A stretch of DNA of 64,000 nt from Poecilobothrus nobilitatus (lineage: Eukaryota; Arthropoda; Insecta; Diptera; Dolichopodidae), in contig OX352774.1 of the NCBI GenBank assembly GCA_947095535.1, positions 220,584,965 through 220,648,964 of the forward strand, read 5' to 3'. Below are positions 48,516 through 60,580 of this stretch, piece after piece; position 1 is the stretch's first letter; the number at the start of each line of letters is the position of its first letter. A program made the translations under genes and the position numbers. The notes beneath the pieces were generated by a model. It had not been told where the DNA came from. It did not search any database and saw only the letters and a program-made list of their open reading frames with translations.

Positions 48516-49651
48516 TCGTTTTGGTCGGTACAAATATGTTATTAAATTATTAGAAATTATTTAGCTTTGATATAAATTTGATAAAAAATCTATGAAATTT
48601 CGCATTATGCTTTTCGTGTAATAGGGGTCGGTACTGTGGTAGAGACAGCTAATTTTCTTTTAAATACCGACAATTCTACTTGTTTTGGACGAAATTTATG
48701 TGATAAATCGAAAGTGTTCTAAGTTATACGTACGGATCTATCGACACTATTACTAATTTGTTATGTCATCACTTATCACTTCTTTAATTTCAGTGATATT
48801 ACTCGTATATTGATATAGGTATGTAATAATAATTATTTAACTTACAAACAATATCAAATTAATATACTTAGTAAAATTTTTATTAAAAGTTAACAATTTT
48901 AGCTTTAATCTCAAACAACAATGAAACTTTTTTTAAGAAATTTAAGTATTTTACAATATAATTTTAATTTTTTTTTATAAAAATCATTTAAAGTTTTTCA
49001 AACATGTCCACATTTCACATATTATTACATGAACAAAATATTGATTATTCTTTTTTGGCAGACCGTAACCATTTTTAAATTGAAAATTTGGACAATTTGT
49101 TAAATCTTTTTGGGAAATAAAATGAGTATTAAAAAAGTAACAAAAAAAATTTATAAACAAAAAAAAAAAACCAAATTTTATTGAAAAATGAAAACCAGAA
49201 AAATCCTTTTTAAGTACTTTTTGAAAATTAAAGATTTTATTTAATTTCCTCAAAAATTAATTTTAAGTATTCTTTAAAATTTTTTTCTGACTCTTGTTTT
49301 TTTTTTCTCTCACTTTCTATGTTTTTTATTTTTTGAAGTTGATTGCGATAATAAAATAAACGGTTTTTTTTTTTTTTTTTTTGCCAGAAACGGTTTTTTA
49401 TTACTGTTGGCACAATAATTGATCTGCAATAAAAGTTAAATTTTCTTTTATAATATGGCAGCCACAAGGATCTCCTTTAAGGTAATTTTATGTAATATTA
49501 TATATATATATATATATATATTTACCTATTCATTTTTGTCTTTTAGTTGGTTTGAGTAAAGTACCAAGTACGACCAAGTTAAAAAAAAAATACATAAATA
49601 AAACATTATTTTTTTTTTTTTAATATAAAATAAAGGTCAAATATTTTCAAG
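48516..49651. other. No gene seen
   Basis: 48605-48760 is a balanced patch (GTAATAGGGGTCGGTACTGT, ACGTACGGATCTATCGAC) with no readable frame. The two overlapping minus ORFs at 48984-49467 are Lys/Phe-rich translations of A/T runs. Confidence 0.35.
49498..49521 (+). repeat. (TA)n microsatellite
   Basis: About twelve TA units. Similar TA runs occur near 9209-9230, 22318-22336, 24344-24358 and 59459-59482. Confidence 0.85.
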
Positions 49652-49710
49652 GTTTACGATTGCCACAGAGGTGTATCTATAGAACAAAATTAAATATAAA
49701 ATTACATAAA
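49652..49710 (+). repeat. Short dispersed repeat (pair with 47.93 kb)
   Basis: Shares TTTACGATTGCCACAGA and the following ATCTATAGAAC.AAATTAAA block with 47925-47985. A (TA)n run and a long poly-T run lie just upstream. Confidence 0.35.
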
Positions 49711-50384
49711 TTTAATATGTATATAAAATTACGTAAATAAAATTAAATAAAAAGGACGTCAATTAAAAAAAAAAAGCAAACAAAGAAATGAATGAAATAT
49801 TTGACAGAAAAACAGTTTGAGTTATTTTTACAAATAATAAACAATAGAGACTTTATACTTAATTATAAAATGTAAATAAAACAAGTATGTATTATACCAA
49901 GATTAGGTATAAATACTATTGGTAAAATTTTTAGGAAAATACATTCCATTCTGAAGTTTTAAACTTTAAAATTTATAAATATTAAATAAAAAAGTATAAA
50001 AATTTAGAAGTTATCGAAGCTTATAGAAGGTTTATATTGTAGAAATAAAAGTTTAAAGTTCAAAGCTGAACTATAATTATCATGCATTTATATGATGTAT
50101 AGATATTCTATAATTAACTCGTCAGTTCCACATAAAAAGCATAGTGCAACTGTTTAAAAAGAGCCATTATTTATATTTTATTACATACAGTATTTTTACT
50201 TACAAACAAATTAGTGACCATTTTGTGTCAATAGTTTTGTGCCATTTACTTAACAACTCAGATTAAACTTTCCATATTTATTAATCACCATGTTAGTTAA
50301 GAAACCGTAAATTACTGTCAAACTTAACAGTTTCGTAATCATATTACCAAACTTCATTTCAATTTACTCCACTTCGTTTTCAGT
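49711..50384. other. No gene seen
   Basis: A/T-rich spacer before R1 copy C; contains TTAGTGACCATTTTGTGTCA and short unconvincing frames only. Confidence 0.4.
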
Positions 50385-51035
50385 ACACTTTTTAGCACAT
50401 TTCAAAAAAAAATTTGAAAAAATGCGTTAATTTCACTCTGTTCGTCCGTCCGTACAGCCCCTCAAACTTTGAAAAAGCCCTATTTTTAAATGCTTATTTT
50501 TCATGTTTCGCTTAACATTTTTTCAATCTGAAAACGCCATTCGACAGAATTTTTTTTTTACCTTTGCAAATCAATATCAAAATTATATATATATTTTTTT
50601 AATTTAGTATTTAAATTTACCGTTATATGAAAACCAAATTTTGCATGATTTTTCTACCTACTCCGACACGCTTTTAGATAAAGTCTTGAAATTTGTACCA
50701 CCCAATTTTTCAGACCTATTAGGGCTCAAAAATTGAAAATATGCTATTTTTAGATACCTGAAACTTTAGCACCTGTACAAATTTTTCTTCGGCAAGATAT
50801 AAAAATTAAGGCTCCTGTAATATATTTTTACGTGTATTGATGGTTTTTCTTAGTTATATAGGGTTTTGGATTTACAGTCTCTCAAAATTGCAAAAAAAAT
50901 CCTTTTTCACAATTTTTCTTATATGAAATTTTCAAATTTTAGTGTAAGTCACAATTCTATACAGTTTTGTATTATCTTTTAAAAATGTGCGCTTTTAAAA
51001 ACCGTTGGATTAAATTCTGCCTTGTTTTTATTATC
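50385..51035 (+). mobile_element. R1 element, copy C (internally deleted)
   Basis: Starts TTTTTAGCACATTTC and ends AAAACCGTTGGATTAAATTC then TGCCTTGTT. The stretch that in copy A runs from the CCGT repeats to CTACAGCCCC (about 130 bp) is missing: CGTCCGTCCGT joins directly to ACAGCCCCTCAAAC. A second smaller gap lies before the ACCACCC segment. Otherwise collinear with copy A. Confidence 0.65.
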
Positions 51036-52309
51036 TTTATTTTAATTACATACTATAAATTACAATCATTCCTTGAACTTTGATAATTAGATTATAATTA
51101 TTATTATTGATAATAATATAACATAATTTGTATATTTCTTCTTAAAATTTAAATGGCTACCGCCGGTTTTACATATGAATTAAATCAAAATTGATATTAT
51201 TATTTTAATAACAATCTTTCTGGACAAAAAAAAAAAAAAAAACAGTAAAACAGTTGAATGTAAATAATAAATCACACAGTTTGCAACCAATTTTTTATCT
51301 TCTTTTCTTATGATTTATACCTTATTGAATAAATTTCAAATAATATCAAACAATATTTAAAAAGAAAAAACAACACCCCTAGCGATGAATTCAGTAATCT
51401 CTAACATACATTGTCGTTGTTTTGCCATTTAATTTTTTTTATTGAATTTTATGAGCTGTCATAGAACAAGTTACAGGGAAAATAATAAGGGAAAATTAAA
51501 GAAAATTATATGTATATGTATACATATTACATAAACATATAATATTATAATATATAGAGGTATATATTATGTATATTGAAAAAATTTTTGAAAGGAATTA
51601 AAATAAATTTTATAACGGCGGTATTTGTTGTTATTACGCCATCTTTTATTTAATTTTAAAATTGAATATAAAAATCACAAAATAAATAAAAATAAAAATT
51701 ATTTATTTTTTTAACGGTTTTATTTTCGTTATTTCTTTTTTTTTTCTCTTTATTTTGTTTACCAAAAAAAATACCATAGGGTGAATATATAAAATAAAAT
51801 GAAAATGTATCGTTTGTTTACGGACGGATTTTTAGAATTTTATTTTTTATTCCTTGTTTTTAATTTTTCCGGTGCGTCGATAAACAAATGGAAAAAAAAA
51901 ATTTTTTTTTTTTTTGAAATAAATTATTCTACTAAAATTAATTTTTTAGATTTTGTTTATTTGTTTTTTTTTTTTTTATTTTTATATTTTAAAATGAAAA
52001 GCTTTTTCTTTTGTATATAGGTAAAAATATTGACATGAAAAACATATGTTACATGTTTGAATATTGAATGAGTTATTTCAGAAATGAATTCAAATGAGTG
52101 ATTAGTTTAAAAAAATTTCTATTTAATAGATTTAAATTATGATAGTATTATAATTATCTGATATTATAAAATTGAAAATTAAAGTTCAATTTAAATTTTT
52201 TTAATTTATTAGTTTTAAAATAATTTTAAATTGTGTACAACATTTTACATTATCGTTGCATTCATAACAATTTACTGAAAAAATTCAACCACCTATAATT
52301 AAAAAATAA
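51036..52309. other. No firm gene; one signal-peptide-like ORF
   Basis: The plus ORF at 51799-52020 starts MKMYRLFTDGFLEFYFLFLV and has a few CpG-containing codons (ACGGACGG, CCGGTGCGTCGA), unlike poly-T translation. After residue 35 it becomes Lys/Phe low complexity. No good donor is seen inside it. Confidence 0.25.
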
Positions 52310-52520
52310 TTTTTTATCAGTTCCAGTTCTATAAGAAGCATACGGCATCGACTAAGTCATATTATAATATTATTTTTCATATTTAACTGAGCTTCAGTTT
52401 TTAGAATCATTAGCTTCACACACCTTGACCACTCGGTTATATCAATAAAGGGTTTGAATCTGAGCGCTTTTGAATGAAAAACTGGTCTTTTAACCAGAAC
52501 ACTATTGGCTGGCAATTTTG
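52310..52520 (-). mobile_element. SINE-B copy, possibly with two tRNA-like heads
   Basis: On the minus strand the 3' part, AACTGAAGCTCAGTTAAATA ... CTTAGTCGATGCCGTATGC, matches the other SINE-B tails closely. Upstream there is a tRNA-like unit (AATAGTGTTCTGGTTAAAAG ... AGATTCAAACCC), and between it and the tail a second box A-like stretch, AACCGAGTGGTCAAGG, as in Leu/Ser-type tRNA heads. Confidence 0.5.
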
Positions 52521-55500
52521 TTTTTATTTCAATTTTTGTTTAAAGAAAAGATTTATAAAAACAAAGAATTTAATTTTTTGAACAGTTAAAAGAAATTCGT
52601 TGAATTGTTTAAATTAAAATTAATTTAAGATTTACATGACAAAGTCATTTAGTTTATCCTCGAAGAACACTTTTCTTAGTAAAGGCTGACAATTTTTGAG
52701 GTTAAAATCACCTTTTAGATTGAAACAGTAAGAAAGGTTTCTGATCGTTAAACTTATCTTATCTACTTCTATTAAAGGAGAAATATTTCCCGGCGTAGAA
52801 TAGAAAGAAAAGAGAATTACTCTAAGGAAGCTAAGAATTTAATAGGATTTGTAATGCCTTTAATTAATGAAATGAGAAAATAAATTTGTTACAATTTTCT
52901 GAAGAATGATTGAAAAAGATATTTTAAGTTCAAGTTATGTTAAGTATTGTATAGTTTGTATATTTTTTTAAAATAATTAATAATAACTGAAAAAAAAATG
53001 TTTAAAATATAAAAATATTTAACAAAAACAATTTAGGCAGATTCTTTAATTCTTATTGTTTCTTTTCCTAATATTATATATACAAGTATATATACATATA
53101 ATATATTTTATTATAAATAAACCGTTAAAATATTTTATTTATAATAAATCGTTAAAACAAAAGACTAAAATATGTAGGAAGGAGAAAGTGCGCAATCTAA
53201 AATTATAATATTATAAAGAATTCTAAAATCGCGATTTTCAAAATTCGAAAATTCTATCAAAAAAAAAGTGAAAAATCGAAAGGCACTTTTTTCAATTTAT
53301 TTAAAACTCTTATTTATTTAAAAAAAAAGAAAATTATTTACAAATTATTCATGTAAAAGTATTATGTTTAAGCTTTACTTTTTACATCAGGTCAGTCGAA
53401 AAAAATTGCACTGCTGTATCAAATTTTTTGTTTGTGAGACCTTATAGCAGTCTCGGACTGAAATACAATAGCTTTTTCTAAGACAGCATATGCTTATTTT
53501 ATAGGTGTTCTAAAAATAATGTCAATATTTAGGTGTTCGGAATATACAGATAATCTAAAACTTTGCGCAAATTTTTTAGATTATATAATAAAAGTTATAT
53601 AACATATTACAGCCGATAGCCATATGGCAGCTAGTGCTAAAAAAAAAATTAATTGTAAAATTTTTAAATATACAATTAAGAAAAATAATAATAAGACATA
53701 TTTTAAAAATTTATTTATTTACTTATTTTACAAAATTTTCATTTTAAAAAATTTACAGTTTTTCTTATATTTCTTCAATTTCTTTGTCAATTTTGCAAAG
53801 TGAATCGTGCGGAAAGACCGATATACATGGATAAATCGTTTCAGAATTCAAATTTAAGAAAAAATGTGTATCCTTTGTCATATCTACCTCGGTTACTTTA
53901 ATGTTTCGCATATATAATTATAGCAAATTTATTATATACTTGAATTTTGCTAAGGACATTTTAAAAATTAATGAATGCAATACTGAGGTCAAAAAAAAAA
54001 AAAATGGCAAAGATTTTGGGCTTTTAATATTATTGGTCATTGGAATATTGGTCATTTTGAAAACGGTTGTTTAAAGTAGATGCACTTAAAAAACTTTTTT
54101 ATTTTGATAAAATATTAGTCGATATTTAATGATAACTTTGATTTTCTCTTCATTTAATTTTGAACTATGCTTTTTTTTGAGAGTTTTTTTTTGTAAAATT
54201 AAAATTAGGCCAAATATTGTAGATAACTATCAATTTTTGATTTTTAGGCGATTATATACATTTTAAGCACCGTGATGACATCAAAAATTAATTTTAAAAA
54301 ACATGACAGCAACTTCATATCAATCATATATTGCATTATAGTTAAACTATAAGAACGTTCTAATTTCACTATAATATATTGGTATAGAATCAACAACATT
54401 CTCACACTACAGTTACTTTGTAATATAATATTAACTAGGAGCGCTGTAATTGGTGTGTACGTATATGTTACCGTGACATCTCAATTATAAAAAAATCGTA
54501 TGGGATACAAAATTTCATGAATCCACAAGAAATTAAAAAAAAATCATAATTTTAAACATACGTATATGTATGTTATAAGTTAATGTAGATTTTGTAATAG
54601 AAAAAATTGTATCCAAATATGTATTTGTATTCAAAACTTATCGGAATGTCATAATACGTAGTGTGTGGCTGAAAACTGGGTAATAAATTATAATAAATAG
54701 ATATTCAACATTAAATCATTAACTATATACAAAATCAAAATAGTTTGAGAAATTGTGCAATCAAAATTAATTAAAAGTTATTATTTTATTATTATCATTA
54801 TTAATTTTCTCTCTCAAAATATATATGTATAGCTATAGATGATAATTTTTTAAATTTTAAGGTCTATTTTTTTTTTTTATTTTAAAAGTAAATAAAATTT
54901 AAAGTATACGAACGAATACATTTAATTTATATTTTGAAGTGTTTGATTGTGTTAACAGATACATATTTAAGTATATTTCGACATAAATTTTGAACACGTT
55001 GTCATTGCACTATTTTAATATCATTAAAAATATTTTACTATATTATATATAGGTACGGTACTTTACAAAAACACTTCTTCAATACACTTTAATTTATATA
55101 AATGGTATACTTATGTATATATAGGTAGAAATGGAACATATATAAATAAAATTATTAGGTACATAAATGATTAAGTAAATAGGTAAATAGATTGTAAAAA
55201 AAAAAAAAAACATATGTTACTTTGTGTGTTTAAACTGTTATCATGTCGTTATACACAAAAAATTACTATCTTTTTATTTCATTCACTTGTTTATATCTGA
55301 TAGCACTGATAAGCACTGCATGATAACAGTTAGAAAAATGTTTTTATTTCTGTTTTTTTTTTTTTTTGTATTTTTATTTTTTTTTTAATGTAGTATCATT
55401 ATTATAGTTGTGAGATATTGATTGTATATTTAAAAATTTTTTTTTTTTGTTGATAAAAAATATTTTTATGATAAAAATGAAACGGAAATATAAAAGATAT

Positions 55501-56024
55501 TAAGTTATTTATAAATTTTTAAAAGTTTTTGTTAGATAATAATATTTTAAATTTTAAAAAATGATCTTCAATTGTGTGAAATATAATTTTAATAATAATA
55601 AGAAATATTTATTTTTTAATATTTCCAATATTTTTTGCATCAATTATTGTTCTTTATTTATAGTTTATTTAACTGCAGTCTCAGAACAGTGTAATCTTAA
55701 ATAATCTTATTTTAAAATAAATTTAATACATACATTTATGCGCTTGAATTATATTTAAAATTTTAAATAGTATATTTAAAAAAGAAAACGGCAATAAATA
55801 ATTTATTAAAAAAGAAAAAATAATCCATAAATAAATTTAAATTCTTCCATACTGCAGGATAAAATGAACTGTTTGTCAGGACAGTTTGTCATTAAGTTTA
55901 ACTGAGACTAATGCTGAAAGTTATCGGAACCAGATTGGAATTTTTTGAATAAAATAAAAGTTAATTGGTATGAAAACATATTGTAAAGACTTTGAATTCT
56001 TTTTAAAATTAGTTAAATTGAGAA
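52521..56024. other. No gene seen
   Basis: A/T-rich. Has a doubled ATTATAAATAAACCGTTAAA block (53110-53157) and short patches such as CGGCGTAGAATAGAAAGAAA near 52793. No exon-like stretch. Confidence 0.4.
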
Positions 56025-56535
56025 ATTCGATTTTGAAAATAATGTGCTTATTAGTTTAACTCTGTCTGTTTGTTTATAAAATTTCTACATTATTTGAGCT
56101 AAAGGAATAAAATACTGAACATTTAAAGATTTACATATAAATTGAAATGTAAAGTTGAAATCAAAATCAGGTTCAAATTCTGGAACAAATCAAAAAAAAC
56201 ATCAAAACAAAAACATCATCAAAACATCATCTGAAAACATCAAAACAAAAAAAACTAAAACTAAAAAAAATCAAAAAAACCTAATCAAAAGAACCGCTTT
56301 GAAATTTCACACACCATTTTTGTCTAGACAATCTTAATTTTAGATGGTTATATACCTTCTCTAGAAACTAGTTTTAGGTGATATAGATAATAATAAGGCT
56401 ATTATAATTCAAGCCCAACTAAATATTGTTTTTAACTTTTACAAAGAAAATAAGTATTTGGAATTTGGTATTTAAATTTACTGTTATTTGGAAGAAAAAT
56501 ATTTTAAAGTTTCGTTTAAAACTTGTTTTTTTTTT
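56025..56535 (+). mobile_element. R1 element, copy F (degenerate fragment)
   Basis: TTTTGAAAATAATGTGCTTA then TTAGTTTAACTCTGTCTG and AAAATTTCTACATTATT match the R1 start. TTTGGTATTTAAATTTACTG near 56463 matches the internal TATTTAAATTTACCG block. A simple ACATCAAAAC-type expansion fills the middle. SINE-A follows at once. Confidence 0.5.
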
Positions 56536-56660
56536 GTGGCTTTGGTGTCCTAATGGTTAAGAGCGTATAAAATACGCTGTAAACACCGAGGGAGTGTGTG
56601 TTCGAATCCAACACACGTTGTAAGAGTTATTCTCCAAATGCATTAAAAAAAAAAAAAAAC
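56536..56660 (+). mobile_element. SINE-A copy with poly-A tail
   Basis: The head GGCTTTGGTGTCCTAATGGT, then TAAGAGCG (box A) and AAACACCGAGGG match the 5.2 kb copy. Box B is TGTTCGAATCC, followed by ACACACGTTGTAAGAGTTAT. It ends in an A run of about 16 bases, a usual retrotransposition scar. It lies directly 3' of the degenerate R1 copy F, in the same orientation. Confidence 0.7.
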
Positions 56661-56974
56661 ATGTTTTTTATTTTTAACTGGATAGAAATAAGATTCTCTT
56701 AAAATTGAAGACGTTAAACATTTTTCACAATTATTAAATTCAACTTTCCTTAAAATTAAACGATGTTTTTCTTGTTTTTTTTTTATAATTTTCTTAAGAA
56801 AGAAAAAACAAAAAAATATAAGAAAAAAAATCAAAGAAAATTTTTAAATTTACTGATAGTTGAATTGATTAAATTGAAAAATTTAATTTTTTTAAACTTT
56901 TTAAAAATTTTCAACTTTTGGTAAATTTATTAATTTCTAAATCTCTTACGATTTTTTTTTTCTTTATTATTCTC

Positions 56975-57660
56975 CTAGGGAAATACGGCTTCCACATTGC
57001 CTCTCCAATTATCTCTGTTTTGCGTTAAGCTTTTTATTCACGACATCATTTTCTCTTTGCACAGTTCTAGTCCAGGTTGCTTTTGGCCTTCCCACATTTA
57101 TTCTATCTTAGCGGTTCTATTCTAGCGCTTGGCGTGCCACTGATGTTGTCGGGCGCGCCTTAGAATGTGATCAATTCACTCCCACTTCTTTCTTATTTGG
57201 ACCTATATTGGATCTTGTCTCATCATACCCAAATCTTGTCATTCATAATTCGCCTTGGTCAAAATATACAACATATTATGTTCAGTACATTTATTTACAA
57301 AGAATACTTCTGTATGTTTGTAGTTTCTGTATATTGTTTCTAGAAACAAGCTATGTCTCACTTCCATATAGCAATACCGATTTAAAACACGTCTTTAAGA
57401 TTCTAATTTTCGTTCCGCGTCCGCGTCATGTGTGTTGATTTCCATATTGACCACAGCGTTTCGAATGCACTTCTGGATTTTACTACTCTGTATTCTATAT
57501 CTCTATTTGCACCACCATCTGTCGTTAATACGCTTCCCAAGAATTGAAATTCTAATATTTGGGTATTGTGTATGAGTATTGATGCTTGGCTTGTATTGTT
57601 GATTCTCATGCAGTCGATCTTATTTATGTTTATTCGAAGACCTATTCTTTTAGTTTTTTA
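56975..57660 (-). pseudogene. Non-LTR retrotransposon reverse transcriptase, degenerate 3' part
   Basis: The minus strand keeps the order of blocks typical of the C-terminal half of non-LTR reverse transcriptases: GLRINIKKIDCMRINN; FQFLGSVLTTDGGANRDIEY; FETLWSIWKS; KIRILKTCFKSVLLYGSET; LQTYRSIL; a region like IR.K..WIGH.LRR; GRPKATWTRTVQRE; and NWRGNVEAVFP. These correspond to the family's YLGS....DGG, LLYG.ETW, GRPK.TW and final W motifs. At least four frame changes and several stops show it is long dead. Local base composition is clearly less A+T-rich than its surroundings. It differs from the 2.05-2.42 kb fragment at shared motif positions, so these are probably two different elements. Confidence 0.78.
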
Positions 57661-59458
57661 ATCCCTTACGATTACGGTATTTTTACAGTTTTTCAAAATG
57701 TGTACCTTTAATACACCTTATATTTACACGCTACCTTATTTAGAATCATATAAAAGCCAATACAGTTGTGTATACATATAGTTATTATAGCTTTAATATT
57801 TTGGTTACATAATCTAAAAATAGCTTTGTTTATTATTGTAACTTTTACTTTAATATCCATACTATTTGTACCTAAGTATTAATATTCTTTGTGCATATAA
57901 AATTTCTAAGTAAAAATATTTTAGGTATCTTATAAATCTTAAGCGTTCATTTTTAATATTTTTTTTTCTATTGAAAAAAATAATTTTTTTAATATTTTAA
58001 TTTTTGAAAAAAAAAAAAAAAAAATTAAAGCTTTTTCCAATAATAATTTTTAATGTTTTTTGTTTTCTAATGTTTATAATAAAAATTAGAAGTTTTCAAA
58101 ATTATTCAACTGATCGTTGATCGTTTAAAACTATAAATTTTAATAGTTTTTTAATGTTTACTAACAATAAAGCAATAATTATTATTAGTAGGTTATAACT
58201 GATCGTTTTAATAATATAAGATTATATTGTATACATATATAATATAGGTATCTACCAGGTATTGTGTATTTAGATGTGTATTTTTTTTTACTGTTGATTA
58301 CAGGTGCGCTATAAAAAAGTAAAGTTATTTATTTTTTTTTTTTTTTGTTTCATAATTTTTTGTTGTTATTTCACTATTTTTTTTTTTTTTTGTTTTTGTT
58401 TTTGTTCTTTTTTAATTAATATAGAAACGTCTTCAATTAAATAAGAAAGAAAAAAATATATATATATTATATGTAAGTACATTTAATAATTTTTTTATTC
58501 GTTAAAAATTATAATTAGTCGATAGCGAGCGTATAAACTAATCAGAAGTGATTGGAGCGGTATTCGTATATTATATACTTAAGTGTTTTATTTCTATATC
58601 TTTTTTGTATATATAATATGTATTTTTTTTTTTTTTTGATTTTCTTTAATATTTTTTGTCTTTGTCTTTTATTGTCGTTTAATTTTTTTTTAAATTAATT
58701 TTTAATTTTTATATACATATAATATTATGTGTACGTTTATATATTTTAATAACATATGTATATATGTATATGTTACTTTTAATAAAAATAAAACAATATT
58801 AATATAATTATGAAAATAATTGCGAACGTTGGTGGTATATACGCACGCGGTAAAAAAAATATAATAATTAGTTTTAATTGGCATTATTATATTATTATTA
58901 TGTTACTTTTTTATTTAATTTAATTTTATTTATTCTTTTATTAATTTTTTTTTTTGTTTTTTTTTTAAATTAAATCATGAAATAATAATTATTTTAGTAA
59001 TTTAATCATATTTTATAATATTTATTAATTGTTGTGTGTTTTTTTTTTTTTGTATTTTTTTATTTATTTTTTAATTTTATATTTTTGTAAGGTATTTATT
59101 TACCTGTAAATATATGGATAATATTATGTATATTAACTATATATATATATACCGGTTAATATTATATTATCGTGTATAAATTTATCTATTTATATATATT
59201 TATATACATTAAAATTAAGAATAATAACAAATTGTTGCGTGCGTTTTATAAAAAAAAATATATAATATTAAAACAAAAACCAATTAATTAATTAGTTATA
59301 TAATAATACATAATTTTTATGTAACATAATATAATAGTACATATACTTCAAAAATGTTGTATAACATTAAATGACATAACGTTTTTGTTAATTGAATTAA
59401 AAATTATAGATAAATGTTGCAATATTGCATGAAAATTAAAAAAAAAAAAATTATAAAC

Positions 59459-59489
<31 letters not shown>

Positions 59490-60334
59490 AAATTTTAAAA
59501 AGCACATTTTAGTATACAAAAAAAAACTTAAAAGAGTTAAATTTAAGTTAAAACAAAAATAGAAAAGAAAAATAGTTATAGTTATAAAATTTTCCTAAAT
59601 GAACTTCATGGGATGGACAATATTAATACATTTTTAATAAAGTTCATCAAATTATATATTAAATAAGCTGTTAAATAAGAAGTCCCTTGAATAAGTCTTA
59701 AGTTGGCAATGCCATGCCAAAACCATTCAAATAAACTTTGAATGCACTATATTAAAAAGTGTAATAAATTTAATTTCTTATAAATTAATAATTAAATATT
59801 TTTCTTAATTATTTTTATTATTTTTTTAATTATTTTAGCATTTATTGCCTTTGCTAAGTATTATTTTTTTTGTTTTTACTTCTCCTTTAAAATATAGGTA
59901 CAGTTACTTACAAAAAATTAAAAACTTTAATTAATTAATTAAAGTAAAAAAAAAAAAAGACCAAAACCAATTAATTAAAATTTAAATAAATTTTATATTA
60001 TACAGAATAATATAGATATTAATATTATTATTATACATATACATAGATCTAGATATCATTTCCGAAAAATTTAATAATTTTTATGTTTTATTTCACCATA
60101 TTTTTATTTCACTGTTTGTTTGTTCTTTTTAGCAGATTTTCTAAAAAACAAAATAAAAAAAAAAAAATTAATATTTTAAAAACTGTCTTATTAGTTTTAA
60201 ATTTTAATAATATTATGTTCCTTCAAGTTTCAACAGCTATTAGGAGGTTGAAAACTTTCAAAGTCGGGAATGGCTTACTAAGAAAAGGTTCAATTAAACT
60301 TAAAAGTCAAATAGCATGAAGTTATTAACTAAAA
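57661..60334. other. No coding sequence seen; CpG-bearing patches upstream of the plus-strand gene
   Basis: Very A/T-rich, but CpG-containing islands stand out: 58519-58568 (TCGATAGCGAGCGTATAAAC ... GGAGCGGTATTCG), 58821-58850 (TGCGAACGTTGG ... ACGCACGCGG) and 59236-59245 (GCGTGCG). These could mark a promoter or 5' exon of the gene whose first coding exon is at 61706, but no TSS motif is decisive. The ORF at 60083-60319 ends in an open stretch after TTCAACAG, without other support. Confidence 0.3.
59459..59482 (+). repeat. (AT)n microsatellite
   Basis: About twelve AT units, between an A run and a (GTAT) remnant. Confidence 0.85.
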
Positions 60335-60580
60335 AACAAAATATAAAATATATTTTTTTAATAATTTGTTATTTAAATTTACCGTTAAGTGAAAACAAAG
60401 TCTCGTAATAATTTGTACCCTCAAACCTAATATCTCTCAAACGTTTAATACTAAAAACTTTTAATTTCAATTAAAAGAAAAAAGTATAAATTACCTTAGG
60501 ACAAAATTTTTTTATCACTTCCAACACCCCCTCCTCCCCTCCCACCAGTATAAAGAGTATGATAAATTAAAAATTATCAC
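60335..60580 (+). mobile_element. R1 element, copy E (internal fragment)
   Basis: TTATTTAAATTTACCGTTAA then GTGAAAACAAAGTCTCG, AACGTTTAATAC and CAACACCCCCTCC, followed by AAATTAAAAATT, are collinear with the middle of copy A. Both ends are missing. Confidence 0.45.

Noticed and set aside
56155..56337. 60-codon Lys/Asn-rich ORF
   Set aside because: Comes from ACATCAAAAC-like simple repeats within the decayed R1 copy F.
60083..60319. Internal exon after TTCAACAG at about 60229
   Set aside because: The open stretch ends in a stop with no donor, and its 5' half is poly-A translation.
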